This document shows, piece by piece, positions 43,141-52,793 of a stretch of 64,000 nt of DNA. Made by a program: the position numbers and the translations under genes. Position 1 is the first letter of the stretch. The number at the start of each line of letters is the position of its first letter. The DNA is taken from NCBI GenBank assembly GCA_942493365.1, contig OW818697.1, forward strand, positions 1,488,001-1,552,000, written 5' to 3'. The DNA comes from UBA8949 sp942493365 (lineage in GTDB: Bacteria > Bacillota > Clostridia > Saccharofermentanales > UBA5734). Below the pieces are notes generated by a model. The model had not been told where the DNA came from, ran no database searches, and was given only the letters and a program-made list of their open reading frames with translations.

Positions 43141-44520
43141 TTGCTGCATCTTTTTCAAATCAATGGTGACCGGCTGGCCTTTGACGCCGACAGCGGCGCG
43201 CTGCACCTGGTGGACGAACCCGCCTGGCTCGTCCTGCAAGCCTGGAATCAGGCCGGCGGCCAGGCACCTGACGTGGCAACGCTGGACGCTCTGACAGCTG
43301 AACTGGGCCCGGTCGCTGTTGAGTGTTCGCGTGAAATTGCCGAGGCCGTCGCGGCCGGGCTGCTGTTTGCGACCGCGCCGACCGTCGAGGTCAGCCAGCT
43401 GTACCCCGATCAGCCGCGCATCAAGTCGATGTGCCTGCATCTGTGCCACGACTGCAATTTGCGCTGCCGTTACTGCTTTGCCGGCACCGGCGATTTCGGC
43501 ACCGGCCAGCGCAGCATGCTCGACCTCGAGACCGGGCAGAAGGCCGTTGATTATCTGATCGAGGCCTCCGGGCCGCGCCGCAATCTCGACATTGATTTTT
43601 TTGGCGGCGAACCGCTGCTCAATTGGCCGGTCGTGGTCGCCCTGACCGAATACTGCGAGTCGCGCGCCGCCCAGACCGGCAAGGACATCCGCCTGACCAT
43701 CACCACCAACGCCGTGCTGCTGGACTCGGCCAAAACCGATTTCATCAACCAGCACTTCAAAAACTGCGTCCTCAGCATCGACGGCCGACCGGACGTGCAC
43801 GACCGCATGCGCCCCGATGCCGGCGGGCATGGCTCTTACGACCGCGTGGCGGCCCACATCCAAAGTTTCGTCGCCGCACGCGGTGACCAGGAATATTATC
43901 TGCGCGCCACCTACACACGAGAAAACCTCGATTTTGCCGCCGATGTCCTACATCTGGGCAGTCTGGCCAGTCAGGTTTCGGTCGAGCCGGTCGTCGCACC
44001 GGACGGCTGCGGCTATGAAATCCGGCCGCAGGACATCCCGACGCTGGCGGCAGAATACGAAAAGCTGGCCGTCGAGATGAACCGCCGCGCGATGGCCGGC
44101 GAAGGCTTCAACTTTTTCCACTTTATGATCGACCTCGACGGCGGTCCCTGCGCCTACAAGCGCCTCAAGGGCTGCGGCGTCGGACTGGAATACTGTGCCG
44201 TCACGCCCGATGGCGACATTTATCCCTGCCATCAGTTTGTCGGCCAGCAGCAGTTCAAGATGGGCAATGTCCACGATCAACCCGTCCAGCTCGACGCGTC
44301 CGTGCAGGATCGCTTCAAATCATTGATGGTGATGGACAAACCGGCTTGCCAGGGCTGCTGGGCCCGCTTTTTCTGCAGCGGCGGATGTGCCGCCAATGCC
44401 TGGCACGCCAGCGGCGATGTCAATGGTCTCTACGAAACCGGCTGCGCCCTGCAGCAAAAACGTCTGGAATGCGCGCTTTGGCTCAAGGCCAAGGCCAAGC
44501 AAGGAGGAGTCAACCCATGA
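43141..44520 (+). CDS. scfB: SCIFF peptide maturase, radical SAM/SPASM enzyme
   Basis: 459 residues. The N-terminal part (LHLFQINGDRLAFDADSGAL onward) resembles a peptide-recognition domain. The radical SAM cluster motif is CNLRCRYC, with Cys at residues 105, 109 and 112. The second half has SPASM-type auxiliary-cluster cysteines (CGVGLEYC, YPCHQF, CQGCWARFFCSGGC and a late GC). It should form thioether bonds on the adjacent SCIFF precursor by SAM radical chemistry. Start TTG 43141 is chosen: GGAGG is 7 nt upstream and the longer frame from GTG 43090 would run through the terminator hairpin. The next gene overlaps by 4 nt. Confidence 0.93.
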   Translation: MLHLFQINGDRLAFDADSGALHLVDEPAWLVLQAWNQAGGQAPDVATLDALTAELGPVAVECSREIAEAVAAGLLFATAPTVEVSQLYPDQPRIKSMCLHLCHDCNLRCRYCFAGTGDFGTGQRSMLDLETGQKAVDYLIEASGPRRNLDIDFFGGEPLLNWPVVVALTEYCESRAAQTGKDIRLTITTNAVLLDSAKTDFINQHFKNCVLSIDGRPDVHDRMRPDAGGHGSYDRVAAHIQSFVAARGDQEYYLRATYTRENLDFAADVLHLGSLASQVSVEPVVAPDGCGYEIRPQDIPTLAAEYEKLAVEMNRRAMAGEGFNFFHFMIDLDGGPCAYKRLKGCGVGLEYCAVTPDGDIYPCHQFVGQQQFKMGNVHDQPVQLDASVQDRFKSLMVMDKPACQGCWARFFCSGGCAANAWHASGDVNGLYETGCALQQKRLECALWLKAKAKQGGVNP

Positions 44521-45005
44521 TTTACAAGTATCTCGATCACACCCCGGCGATCGAAGCCGATGTGTTCGTTGCCCCGACCGCCTCGGTGGTCGGCGACGTT
44601 GTCATCGGCAGCCAGTCCTCGGTCTGGTTCAACGCTGTCATTCGCGGCGACGACGCACCGGTGCGCATTGGCAGCGGCACCAGCATTCAGGACAACGCCT
44701 GTGTGCATGACAACACCAAAATCGGCAACGGCGTCACGGTCGGCCACAGCGCCATTGTTCACGCCTGCAGTGTCGGCAACGACGTGCTGATTGGCATGGG
44801 CGCAGTCATCCTCGACAACGTCTTCGTCGGCGACGGCGCGGTCATCGCCGCCGGTTCGGTCGTCAAGGTCGGCACCGTCATAGCGCCGCGCACCCTGTGG
44901 GCCGGCAACCCGGCGGTCTTCAAAAAGGACCTCAGCGAAGACGCCATCATCTACAACCAGCAACATGCCCGCGACTACTGCCGCCTGGCATCCGAATATC
45001 TGTAA
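44517..45005 (+). CDS. Gamma-class carbonic anhydrase-like protein
   Basis: 162 residues of left-handed beta-helix hexapeptide repeats (DVVIGSQSSVWFNAVIRGDD, then IGSGTSIQDNACVHD, IGNGVTVGHSAIVHAC, VGNDVLIGMGAVI). The three metal-ligand histidines of the family are visible in VHDNTKIG, VGHSAIVH and the second His of the latter. CO2/bicarbonate interconversion is plausible, but many bacterial relatives lack measured activity. ATG 44517 overlaps the scfB stop (ATGA) with AAGGAGGAG upstream, so it is translated with the maturase. Confidence 0.88.
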   Translation: MIYKYLDHTPAIEADVFVAPTASVVGDVVIGSQSSVWFNAVIRGDDAPVRIGSGTSIQDNACVHDNTKIGNGVTVGHSAIVHACSVGNDVLIGMGAVILDNVFVGDGAVIAAGSVVKVGTVIAPRTLWAGNPAVFKKDLSEDAIIYNQQHARDYCRLASEYL

Positions 45006-45027
45006 GCACACACGTGGAGGCACAACC

Positions 45028-45687
45028 ATGCTGACAATCAAAGACATTCTTAAAGACAACGAAATCAAGCAGTTTCTCGAAGCCTCAGCCCTGCAGATGA
45101 CCACCCTGGGCTTCACCGAACATTCCTTCCGGCACTGCCGGCTGGTCTCCAACAAATGCGGCGAAATCCTCAGCCATTTGGGCTACGAAGATCACATGGT
45201 TGAGTTGGCCCGCATCGCCGGTTACCTGCACGACATCGGCAACGCCGTCAACCGCATCAATCACGCCCAGACCGGCGCCATCCTCGCCTACGATTTTCTG
45301 TGTCGCCACGAGATGCCCTGCGAAGACGCCATCCCGATCATGATGGCCATTGCCAATCATGATGAGGAAATCGGCGTCCCGGTCAATGCCGTCGCGGCAG
45401 CCCTGATTCTTTCGGACAAGGCCGACGTGCATCGCTCGCGGGTGACCAATCGCAAAATCGAATCCTACGACATTCACGATCGCGTCAACTACGCCGCGAC
45501 CAAATCGACGCTGGAGGTCAACCCGGACGACAAAACAGCTCGCCTGAATATCGAGATTGACACCCAGATGTGCCCGGTGATGGACTACTTCGAAATATTT
45601 CTGATGCGCATGAAAATGTGCCGCAATGCCGCCGCATTTTTGGGTCTTCAATTTCAATTATTTATCAACGACAGTCAATTGGTGTAA
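45028..45687 (+). CDS. HD-domain phosphohydrolase-like protein
   Basis: 219 residues. A metal-dependent HD fold: EHSFRHCRLV (first His), GYLHDIGNA (HD pair), IANHDEEIG and ILSDKADVHRSR (distal Asp). A C-terminal extension with an Asn/Asp-rich strand follows. The substrate, probably a nucleotide or phosphate ester, is unknown. ATG 45028 follows CGTGGAGGC; the frame extending to 44965 overlaps the carbonic anhydrase gene. Lies between that gene and dnaG. Confidence 0.82.
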   Translation: MLTIKDILKDNEIKQFLEASALQMTTLGFTEHSFRHCRLVSNKCGEILSHLGYEDHMVELARIAGYLHDIGNAVNRINHAQTGAILAYDFLCRHEMPCEDAIPIMMAIANHDEEIGVPVNAVAAALILSDKADVHRSRVTNRKIESYDIHDRVNYAATKSTLEVNPDDKTARLNIEIDTQMCPVMDYFEIFLMRMKMCRNAAAFLGLQFQLFINDSQLV

Positions 45688-45786
45688 AATAAAGGAATCC
45701 GGCATTTGATATCGAATAAACTTAGCAAGGGATCGTAGCGAAAAGCAGATTGAAAGACAGCGAAACGAGGGAGTCCCATCAGCAAT

Positions 45787-47625
45787 TTGATACCGGAACA
45801 GGTGATCGAGGAAATCAAATCGCGCAGCGAACTGGTTGGTGTCGTTGAACAGTATGTCCGTCTGGACAAACGAAGCGGCAGCAATTATTTTGGCCTGTGT
45901 CCGTTTCATGCCGAAGACACGCCCTCGTTCAGTGTATCGCCCTCCAAACAGATCTATTACTGCTTTGGCTGCCACAAAGGCGGCGATGTCATTCATTTCA
46001 TTATGGACGTGGAAAAATGCGCCTACCCCCAGGCCATCCGCTTGCTGGCCGAGCGCTCGGGCGTGACGATTCCCGAGTCGGACGATGAGGAATACCGCCA
46101 GCGCAGCGAGCTCAACAAACAACTGCTGGCCATCAACCTCGAGGCGGCGCGGTATTTCTATCTGAGCCTGACCAGCCCGGCGGGCAGTGCCTGCCGCGAC
46201 TATCTGCAAAAACGCGGTCTGGCGGTTTCGACGACGCGCAAGTTTGGTCTGGGCTACGCTACCGAAGACTGGGACGGCCTCTGCCGCCACCTGCGCGACA
46301 AGGGCTACAGTGAAGACCTGATGCAAAAGTCCGGGCTCTTCAAACGTGGCAAAACCGGTCAGCTCTATGATCTGTTCCGGCATCGTCTGATGTTCCCGAT
46401 CATGGACGTCATGGGCCGCGTCGTGGCTTTCGGCGGACGGGTGCTGGATGACAGTCTGCCCAAATACATCAATTCGCCCGAAACGCCGGTCTACACCAAA
46501 GGCCGCCATCTCTTCGGTCTCAATCTGGCCAAAAACAGCCACCAGAAAAGCCTGGTCATGGTGGAAGGCTATATGGACGCCATTGCGCTCTATCAGGCCG
46601 GGGTCGACAACACCGTCGCCTCGCTGGGCACCGCCCTGACCGAGAATCAGGCACAGCTGCTGCGCAAGTTCACGGAAACCGTCATCATCGCCTATGACGC
46701 CGACGCCGCCGGCCAGGCCGCCGCGCTGCGCAGTCTGGACATTCTCAACAGCAAAGGCATCAAAGTCACGGTCCTGCAAGTGCCGGATGGCAAAGACCCC
46801 GACGAATACATTCGCAAGAACGGACCGGAGCGCTTTCATGCCGTGCTGGAGAAATCGCTGCCGCTGATCGATTTTAAGCTGCTGGCCGCCCGCCGCGCCC
46901 ACACCACGGGCGAATCGCTGGACATCCTCGGCTATCAGGACGAGGCCTGCCAGATTCTCGCCCGCGAGGACAACGCCATTGTGCGCGAGCTCTATGCCGT
47001 CAAGCTGGCCGAAGAACTCAACGCGACCTCCGACACTGTGCTGCGCGAAATTGAACGGCGCCATGCCAGCCCAGATGACAGCAAGCAAAAAGACGCCCTG
47101 CGCCACAAGCTGCAAAGCCGTGTCACGGCTGAGGCAGCGGCGCTGGATACGGAACATGTTGAATCATCGGTGTCCCGCGAAGAACTTTACTTGCTCAGCA
47201 TGCTGGCCTCGGACCCCGAGCTCTGGGATCGGCTGACGTCCAAACCGATTGTCGACGATTTTTCCGAAGGCGCGATTCAACAGGTCGCGCAGACCGCGCT
47301 CGAACTGGCGGCCTTGCATCAATTGGATACAGTTCGCCTGATCGGCCTCGGCGAAGGCTTGTCCGCCCGCAATCAGCCGCTGCACGAATTGCTGGCCCGG
47401 GCCTGCATGAAGCTGGACGAAACATTCGGGCGCCTCGATCTGACAACGTCGGCCCTGGAGCAGCTGCGCCGCCAGCGCCTCAATCGCCTGCGCCAGCAGT
47501 GTGACGACCTCAAACATCAGCTTGAAGCCGACGACGACGCCGCTCGCCAGAGCCTTCTCAAAGAAAATCTACGGCTGGTCACCCAGCAGCTGATTGATTT
47601 AAAGCATGGTACTGATGATAATTAG
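45787..47625 (+). CDS. dnaG: DNA primase
   Basis: Synthesises RNA primers at the fork. 612 residues. CHC2-type zinc finger at the N-terminus (CPFHAEDTPSFSV, then YYCFGCHKGGD), RNA-polymerase core with TOPRIM motifs (LVMVEGYMDAIAL, IIAYDADAAGQAA, VPDGKDPDEYI), and a C-terminal helicase-interaction helical bundle from about residue 450. No ATG or GTG is at the N-terminus; TTG 45787 gives the family-typical IPEQVIEEIKSR start, with GAGGGAG rather far (about 13 nt) upstream. Next gene is rpoD, the usual order. Confidence 0.96.
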   Translation: MIPEQVIEEIKSRSELVGVVEQYVRLDKRSGSNYFGLCPFHAEDTPSFSVSPSKQIYYCFGCHKGGDVIHFIMDVEKCAYPQAIRLLAERSGVTIPESDDEEYRQRSELNKQLLAINLEAARYFYLSLTSPAGSACRDYLQKRGLAVSTTRKFGLGYATEDWDGLCRHLRDKGYSEDLMQKSGLFKRGKTGQLYDLFRHRLMFPIMDVMGRVVAFGGRVLDDSLPKYINSPETPVYTKGRHLFGLNLAKNSHQKSLVMVEGYMDAIALYQAGVDNTVASLGTALTENQAQLLRKFTETVIIAYDADAAGQAAALRSLDILNSKGIKVTVLQVPDGKDPDEYIRKNGPERFHAVLEKSLPLIDFKLLAARRAHTTGESLDILGYQDEACQILAREDNAIVRELYAVKLAEELNATSDTVLREIERRHASPDDSKQKDALRHKLQSRVTAEAAALDTEHVESSVSREELYLLSMLASDPELWDRLTSKPIVDDFSEGAIQQVAQTALELAALHQLDTVRLIGLGEGLSARNQPLHELLARACMKLDETFGRLDLTTSALEQLRRQRLNRLRQQCDDLKHQLEADDDAARQSLLKENLRLVTQQLIDLKHGTDDN

Positions 47626-47640
47626 GAGGACAAAAACATC

Positions 47641-48679
47641 ATGTCAACAGAGAAAAAACAAGGCCTTTTGAGTGAACTGGTCAACAAAGCCAAAGCCACC
47701 AACAACCAGATTTCCTACAAGGACGTTATGTCGATGATCGAGTCCTCCGACATTGATCTTGAACAAGCCGAAAAGGTTTTTGATCGCCTGGAAGCCATGG
47801 GTGTCGAAGTCATTCCCGACAATGCCGTCGAAGAGGATATTCAAAACGATACCGAAATCGACCTCAACAACATGGACGGGGTCAGCGTCGACGACCCGGT
47901 GCGCATGTATCTTAAAGAAATCGGCAAGGTCCCCTTGCTGACCGCCGATGAAGAAAAGCAACTGGCGCAGAAAATGCTGGAAGGTGATGAAGATGCCAAG
48001 CACCGCCTGTGCGAGGCCAACCTGCGTCTGGTTGTCAGCATTGCCAAGCGCTATGTCGGCCGCGGCATGCTCTTTCTCGACCTGATTCAGGAGGGAAACC
48101 TTGGGCTAATTAAAGCGGTAGAGAAATTTGATTATTTCAAAGGATACAAATTTCACCACCTATGCCACCTGGTGGATCCGTCAGGCCATTACCCGGGCCA
48201 TCGCGGACCAGGCCAGGACCATCCGCATCCCAGTGCACATGGTGGAGACGATCAACAAGCTGATCCGCGTCTCCCGCCAGCTGCTGCAGGAGCTCGGACG
48301 CGATCCCAGTGCCGAGGATATTGCCAAGGAAATGGGCATGCCCCCGAGGACAAGGTACGCGATATCATGAAGATCGCCCAGGAGCCTGTCTCGCTCGAGA
48401 CTCCCATCGGCGAAGAGGAAGACAGCCATCTGGGCGATTTTATCCCCGATGAGGAGTGCCATCGGCTCCGGCCGAAGGCAGCACTTTACTCTGCTCAAGG
48501 AGCAGCTTATGACGGTACTTGGCACACTTACCCCGCGAGAGGAAAAGGTTTTGCGCCTGCGCTTCGGCATTGAAGACGGCCGCACCCGCACGCTTGAGGA
48601 AGTGGGCAAGGAGTTTAACGTAACCCGCGAGCGCATCCGCCAGATCGAGGCAAAGGCTCTGCGGCGGCGAACTTTGTGA
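47641..48679 (+). pseudogene. rpoD: Primary sigma factor RpoD, interrupted by at least three frameshifts and truncated at its C-terminus
   Basis: Start ATG 47641 follows TTAGGAGGAC. Region 1.1 (LLSELVNKAKATNNQISYKD), 1.2 (DDPVRMYLKEIG) and 2.1-2.2 (LCEANLRLVVSIAKRYVGRG, DLIQEGNLGLIKAVEKFD) are in frame 1. The frame moves at a TTT run (48151) so that TTYATWWIRQAITRAIADQA is in frame 2, returns at a CCCCC run (48351-48355) to frame 1 for VRDIMKIAQEPVSLETPIGE, and moves again near 48456-48480 to a third frame for FTLLKEQL, TPREEKVLRLRFG and VTRERIRQIEAKALRR. It then runs straight into a second sigma gene, missing the last dozen residues. An essential gene cannot really be this broken, so misassembly or base-calling error is as likely as decay. 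Confidence 0.8.
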
Positions 48680-48695
48680 AGCCAACCTCCGGCTG

Positions 48696-49362
<667 letters not shown>

Positions 49363-49376
<14 letters not shown>

Positions 49377-50022
49377 AAAATCGAAATTATCGCCACGCCT
49401 GCAGGCCGTCGCGACGTTGGTGCCTGAATGCCGGCGGCTGCTGGACATTGGCACCGACCACGCCGGCCTGCCGATCGAGCTGGTGCGCCGGGGCCGCTGC
49501 CAGCAGGCGCTGGCCATCGACATCCGGCCGGGTCCGCTGGATATGGCGCTGCGCAACATCAATGCCGCTGGTCTGACTGACCGAATCAAAGTCTGGCAAG
49601 CTGATGGCCTGACAGGACTGGAACTCGATCCTGTAGACGTCCTAGCCATCGCCGGCATGGGCGGTTATGAAATGATGCAGATTCTCGGGTCGGAGCCGCG
49701 GCGCTGTCAGGCCATCATCCTGCAACCGATGAAATCGCTGCCCGAGCTGCGAATCTGGCTGGGCGAGCAGGGCTATACCCTCGAAGATGAAGTGCTGGTC
49801 CTCGAGCAACATCACACCTATGTCATTCTGCGCTGCCGTTACACCGGCGTTCGCACAGCCTACACGCCGTTGCAAGCCCTCGTCGGGCCGGTGCTGTTGG
49901 TCAGCCAGCCGCCGGCGCTTGCCGTCTATCTGACACGACTGCTGGCTCGCCTGAAAAAGCAGAGCCGCGGTCAGCCGGACCTGATCGAGGTCATCGAAGC
50001 TATTCAAAAATTGGAGGCATAA
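49363..50022 (+). CDS. trmK: tRNA (adenine-22-N1)-methyltransferase
   Basis: 219 residues, TrmK/YqfN family: SAM-dependent formation of m1A22. Rossmann motif I is LLDIGTDHAGLPIELVRRG, followed by AIDIRPGPLDMA and the IAGMGGYEMM motif IV region. A helical C-terminal part follows. It overlaps the sigma gene by 14 nt; GTG 49360 and ATG 49363 are adjacent starts, with AAGGGAA about 15 nt upstream. Gene order sigma factor-trmK-nif3 is standard for Firmicutes. Confidence 0.93.
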
Positions 50023-50026
50023 AGCC

Positions 50027-50818
50027 ATGCAAAACCTCAATCCTGAACAGACCGTCAGCGACATTCTGCAAATCATCGAAGCCATCGCGCCGCCCGAGAT
50101 AGCCGCCGAATGGGATCACATCGGCCTGCAAATCGGCGACCCCGACCAGATTGTCAACCACGTCCTGCTGACGCTGGACCTGAACGAGGCTGCCCTGACG
50201 ATGGCCGAAGACGGCGACTGTGAGCTGATCATCTGCCATCATCCGTTGATTTTCACGCCGTTGCCGACACTCTGCGATGATGTGCCCGAGCAGCGCCTGA
50301 TCCTGCGCCTGATCCGCAGCGGCATCAGCGTCATCGTCGCCCACACCAACCTCGATGCCGCGGTCGGCGGCGTGGCCGACTGTCTGGCCGACAGCCTGGG
50401 TCTGGACGCGGCTGGCCGTCAACTCTGCGGCCCCTTCGGCCGTGCAGGTTTGCTGGCCGAACCGATCCAACTCAGCCAACTGCGCAGCGTCGTCCAGCAA
50501 GCCCTGCAAAGCGCTGGCTGCCGTCTCAACACCGATCAGGACCGCCTGATCAGCCGCCTGGCCGTGATGCCCGGATCCTTCGACGAAGACGAAATCCCGC
50601 TGCTCGAAGCGCTGGCGGTCGACGCCGTGGTCAGCGGCGAGATCAAGCACCACGCCGGTCTGCTACTGGCCGCCCGCGGCATCGCCGCCCTAGACGCCGG
50701 CCATGACGTGACCGAGCGGGTTGTCCTGCGGCCGCTGGCCACGCGTCTGGCTGAGCAGCTGCCGCAAATATCGTTTGCTGTAAACAGCGGCATGGATTAT
50801 AATAAAATGGCTTTCTGA
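50027..50818 (+). CDS. Nif3-like dinuclear metal protein
   Basis: 263 residues. N-terminal AEWDHIGLQIGD, LICHHPLIFTPL (metal His pair), VIVAHTNLDAA and a C-terminal VDAVVSGEIKHHAGLLL with the remaining ligands and a late GHD motif. The family (NIF3/YqfO/YbgI) binds two metals and forms hexamers; the biochemical role is uncertain. It lacks the PII-like insertion found in YqfO. ATG 50027 has TTGGAGGC upstream. Its last codons overlap the predicted promoter and 5' end of rnpB. Confidence 0.92.
   Translation: MQNLNPEQTVSDILQIIEAIAPPEIAAEWDHIGLQIGDPDQIVNHVLLTLDLNEAALTMAEDGDCELIICHHPLIFTPLPTLCDDVPEQRLILRLIRSGISVIVAHTNLDAAVGGVADCLADSLGLDAAGRQLCGPFGRAGLLAEPIQLSQLRSVVQQALQSAGCRLNTDQDRLISRLAVMPGSFDEDEIPLLEALAVDAVVSGEIKHHAGLLLAARGIAALDAGHDVTERVVLRPLATRLAEQLPQISFAVNSGMDYNKMAF
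50775..50803 (+). promoter_or_regulatory. rnpB promoter inside the nif3 gene
   Basis: TTGCTG (50775-50780), 17-bp spacer, perfect TATAAT (50798-50803). The predicted start at about 50810 is the first base of the RNase P RNA P1 helix. Confidence 0.7.
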
Positions 50819-51173
50819 GCAAATCAGACGACCGCGGGCGGCAGCCGAAAGGCTCCGCATGAGGAAAGTCCGGGCTCCACAGGGTAAAGGCGCCGGGTAA
50901 CTCCCGGTGAAGGCGACTTTAAGGATAGTGCAACAGAAATAAACCGCCTGCTGGCCGTAAGGCCCAGCCGGTAAGGATGGAAAGGCGAGGTAAGAGCTCA
51001 CCGACCCCACGGCGACGGAGGGTGCCATGTAAACCCCACCTGGAGCAACACCGTGAGAGGGACACATATGCGGCCCGCCTGTTCCCATGGAGGTGGCTGA
51101 AGCCGCTTGTAGCAACAAACGGCCTAGATAGATGATTGTTCAAGACAGGACCCGGCTTAGGTTATCAGAAAGC
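50810..51173 (+). ncRNA. rnpB: RNase P RNA, A-type
   Basis: Catalytic RNA maturing tRNA 5' ends. Universal cores are visible: GAGGAAAGTCCGGGCTCCAC (50861 region), ACAGAAATAAACCGCC (about 50933-50948), AGATAGATGATTGT and GACAGGACCCGGCTTA (about 51126-51159). P1 forms between GCTTTCTGA (50810-50818) and TCAGAAAGC (51165-51173), so the 5' end overlaps the nif3 stop codon. A T-run (51175-51181) follows directly. No separate terminator hairpin is seen. Confidence 0.95.
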
Positions 51174-51202
51174 ATTTTTTTATCAATTATTCGGAGGTCA
51201 GC

Positions 51203-52366
51203 ATGAAAGCAGAAGCCTATTTGTCCCGGGGCGTCTCGCCAACCAAGGACGACGTCAAAAAGGCGGTAGCCAAACAGTCGCCCGGCGAATTCCCAGGATC
51301 GTTCTGCAAGATCATTCCTGACCTGGCCGGCGATCCGGCCTATTGCACCGCCGTTCACGCCGACGGCGCCGGCACCAAATCGTCCGTGGCATACTTGATG
51401 TACCGTGAAACCGGCGATCCGTCGTGGTTTGCCGGCATTGCGCAAGACTCGCTGGTGATGAATACCGACGACCTGCTGTGCATCGGTGCCGTCGACGGCT
51501 TCAAGATTTCCAACACCATCGGCCGCAACGCTCACCGCGTCGATGCCGCCTGCCTGGCCGCCATCATCAACGGCTACGACGATATCATCGCCCGTATGCA
51601 AGCACTGGGCATCGACGTCGAAATGACCGGCGGCGAGACGGCTGATGTCGGCGATCTGGTGCGCACCGTCATCTGCGATTCGACCGTCGTCGTGCGCCTG
51701 CCACGCCGCAACGTGATCAACGCCGCCAACATCAAGCCCGGCCAGGTCATCGTCGGCTTGGCGTCTTTTGGCCAGACCACCTACGAAACCCGAGAGAATT
51801 CCGGCATTGGCTCCAACGGCCTGACCGGCGCCCGCCATCTGCTGCTCCACCACGACTACCTCACGAAATACCCCGAGACCTGCGCCGATACGCTGCCCGC
51901 CGCCAAGGCCTATTGTGGCCCCTTTCACGTTGGCGATCAGCTGCCCGTCTCCAGTTTGACAGTGGGGGAGGCCATCCTGTCGCCGACCCGCACCTATTTG
52001 CCGGTCGTTCGCGAGATTCTGGCCGCGGTCGGCGACCGCATTTCCGGGCTGATTCACTGCACCGGCGGCGGCCAGGTCAAGTGCCGCGACTTCGGGCAGG
52101 GCATCCGCTACATCAAGGACAACTTGTTCCCGACGCCGCCGATCTTCCAAGCCATTGCCGAAAACGGCGATGTCGGCGAGGCCGAGATGTACCAGATTTT
52201 CAACATGGGCCATCGTCTGGAAATCTACTGCGACCCCGATGCCGCGGCTGAAATCATTGCCATCGCCGCGCGTTTCGCACTTGAAGCACGCATCGTCGGC
52301 CGCACCGAGGCCGCCGCCAAAAATGAAGTCATCATCCGCGATCAGGGGCGCGAATTCGCTTTTTGA
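51203..52366 (+). CDS. PurM-like AIR synthase family protein, probably phosphoribosylformylglycinamidine cyclo-ligase
   Basis: 387 residues. It has the PurM N-terminal fold with HADGAGTKSSVAYL, the DSLVMNTDDLLCIGA segment, MTGGETADVGDL (family motif) and the C-terminal ligand part with GLIHCTGGGQVKCRDF and the late FNMGHRLEIYC that corresponds to the FNMGxGM motif of AIR synthase. This is the longer variant seen in Bacteroidetes and some Clostridia. No other pur genes are near. Start ATG 51203 with TCGGAGGTC. The stop codon overlaps the rpsO promoter. Activity as AIR synthase is likely, not certain. Confidence 0.8.
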   Translation: MKAEAYLSRGVSPTKDDVKKAVAKQSPGEFPGSFCKIIPDLAGDPAYCTAVHADGAGTKSSVAYLMYRETGDPSWFAGIAQDSLVMNTDDLLCIGAVDGFKISNTIGRNAHRVDAACLAAIINGYDDIIARMQALGIDVEMTGGETADVGDLVRTVICDSTVVVRLPRRNVINAANIKPGQVIVGLASFGQTTYETRENSGIGSNGLTGARHLLLHHDYLTKYPETCADTLPAAKAYCGPFHVGDQLPVSSLTVGEAILSPTRTYLPVVREILAAVGDRISGLIHCTGGGQVKCRDFGQGIRYIKDNLFPTPPIFQAIAENGDVGEAEMYQIFNMGHRLEIYCDPDAAAEIIAIAARFALEARIVGRTEAAAKNEVIIRDQGREFAF

Positions 52367-52391
52367 CAGAACCGGCCAAATGTGATAATAT
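52363..52391 (+). promoter_or_regulatory. rpsO promoter
   Basis: Perfect TTGACA (52363-52368) overlapping the upstream stop codon, 17-bp spacer, TAATAT (52386-52391). Confidence 0.65.
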
Positions 52392-52395
52392 TTTA

Positions 52396-52452
52396 GCCAG
52401 TCTGCCGTGACCAAAGTTTTTGGATCGTCCGACCATCTACTTTGCCACTGGC
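52396..52452 (+). promoter_or_regulatory. Structured leader of rpsO, candidate S15 autoregulatory element
   Basis: GCCAGT (52396-52401) pairs with ACTGGC (52447-52452), and inside it CAAAG (52412-52416) pairs with CTTTG (52440-52444). The structure ends 10-15 nt before the TTAGGAGGAC binding site. rpsO leaders that bind S15 are known in several bacteria but differ in structure; this one is proposed from pairing alone. Confidence 0.4.
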
Positions 52453-52472
52453 ATAAAATTTAGGAGGACAAT

Positions 52473-52736
52473 ATGGACAAAGCACGCAAGACCGAACTGA
52501 TCACCACCTACGGTCGACATGAGGGCGACACCGGTTCACCGGAAGTACAGATCGCCATCCTGACCGAGCGGATCAACCACCTTACTGAACATCTCAAAGA
52601 ACACAAGAATGATCATCACTCCCGGCGCGGCCTGCTGATGATGGTCGGCCAGAGACGCGGCATGCTCGACTATCTGACCAAGATCGACGTTGAGCGCTAT
52701 CGTATCGTCATCGCCCAACTGAACATCAGAAAGTAA
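52473..52736 (+). CDS. rpsO: Ribosomal protein S15
   Basis: 87 residues, standard length. Binds the central domain of 16S rRNA early in 30S assembly. Family signature: TGSPEVQIAILTERINHLTE, HKNDHHSRRGLLMMVG and the tail RRGMLDYLTKID. Strong AGGAGGAC site. Followed by a strong terminator and then pnp, the conserved rpsO-pnp order. Confidence 0.98.
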   Translation: MDKARKTELITTYGRHEGDTGSPEVQIAILTERINHLTEHLKEHKNDHHSRRGLLMMVGQRRGMLDYLTKIDVERYRIVIAQLNIRK

Positions 52737-52752
52737 TCAAACGGCAGAACGG

Positions 52753-52784
52753 ATTGGTGAGCGTTTTTCGCTCACCAATTTTTT
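52753..52784 (+). terminator. Terminator between rpsO and pnp
   Basis: ATTGGTGAGCG (52753-52763) and CGCTCACCAAT (52769-52779) form an 11-bp stem with a TTTTT loop, followed by T's to 52784. Confidence 0.92.
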
Positions 52785-52793
52785 CTAAAAAAC

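Noticed and set aside
45658..47157. 499-codon ORF on the minus strand
   Set aside because: Antisense to dnaG, which carries all primase motifs in the plus frame.
51165..51181. Separate intrinsic terminator for rnpB
   Set aside because: The T-run follows the 3' strand of P1, whose partner is 350 nt upstream; no local hairpin precedes it.
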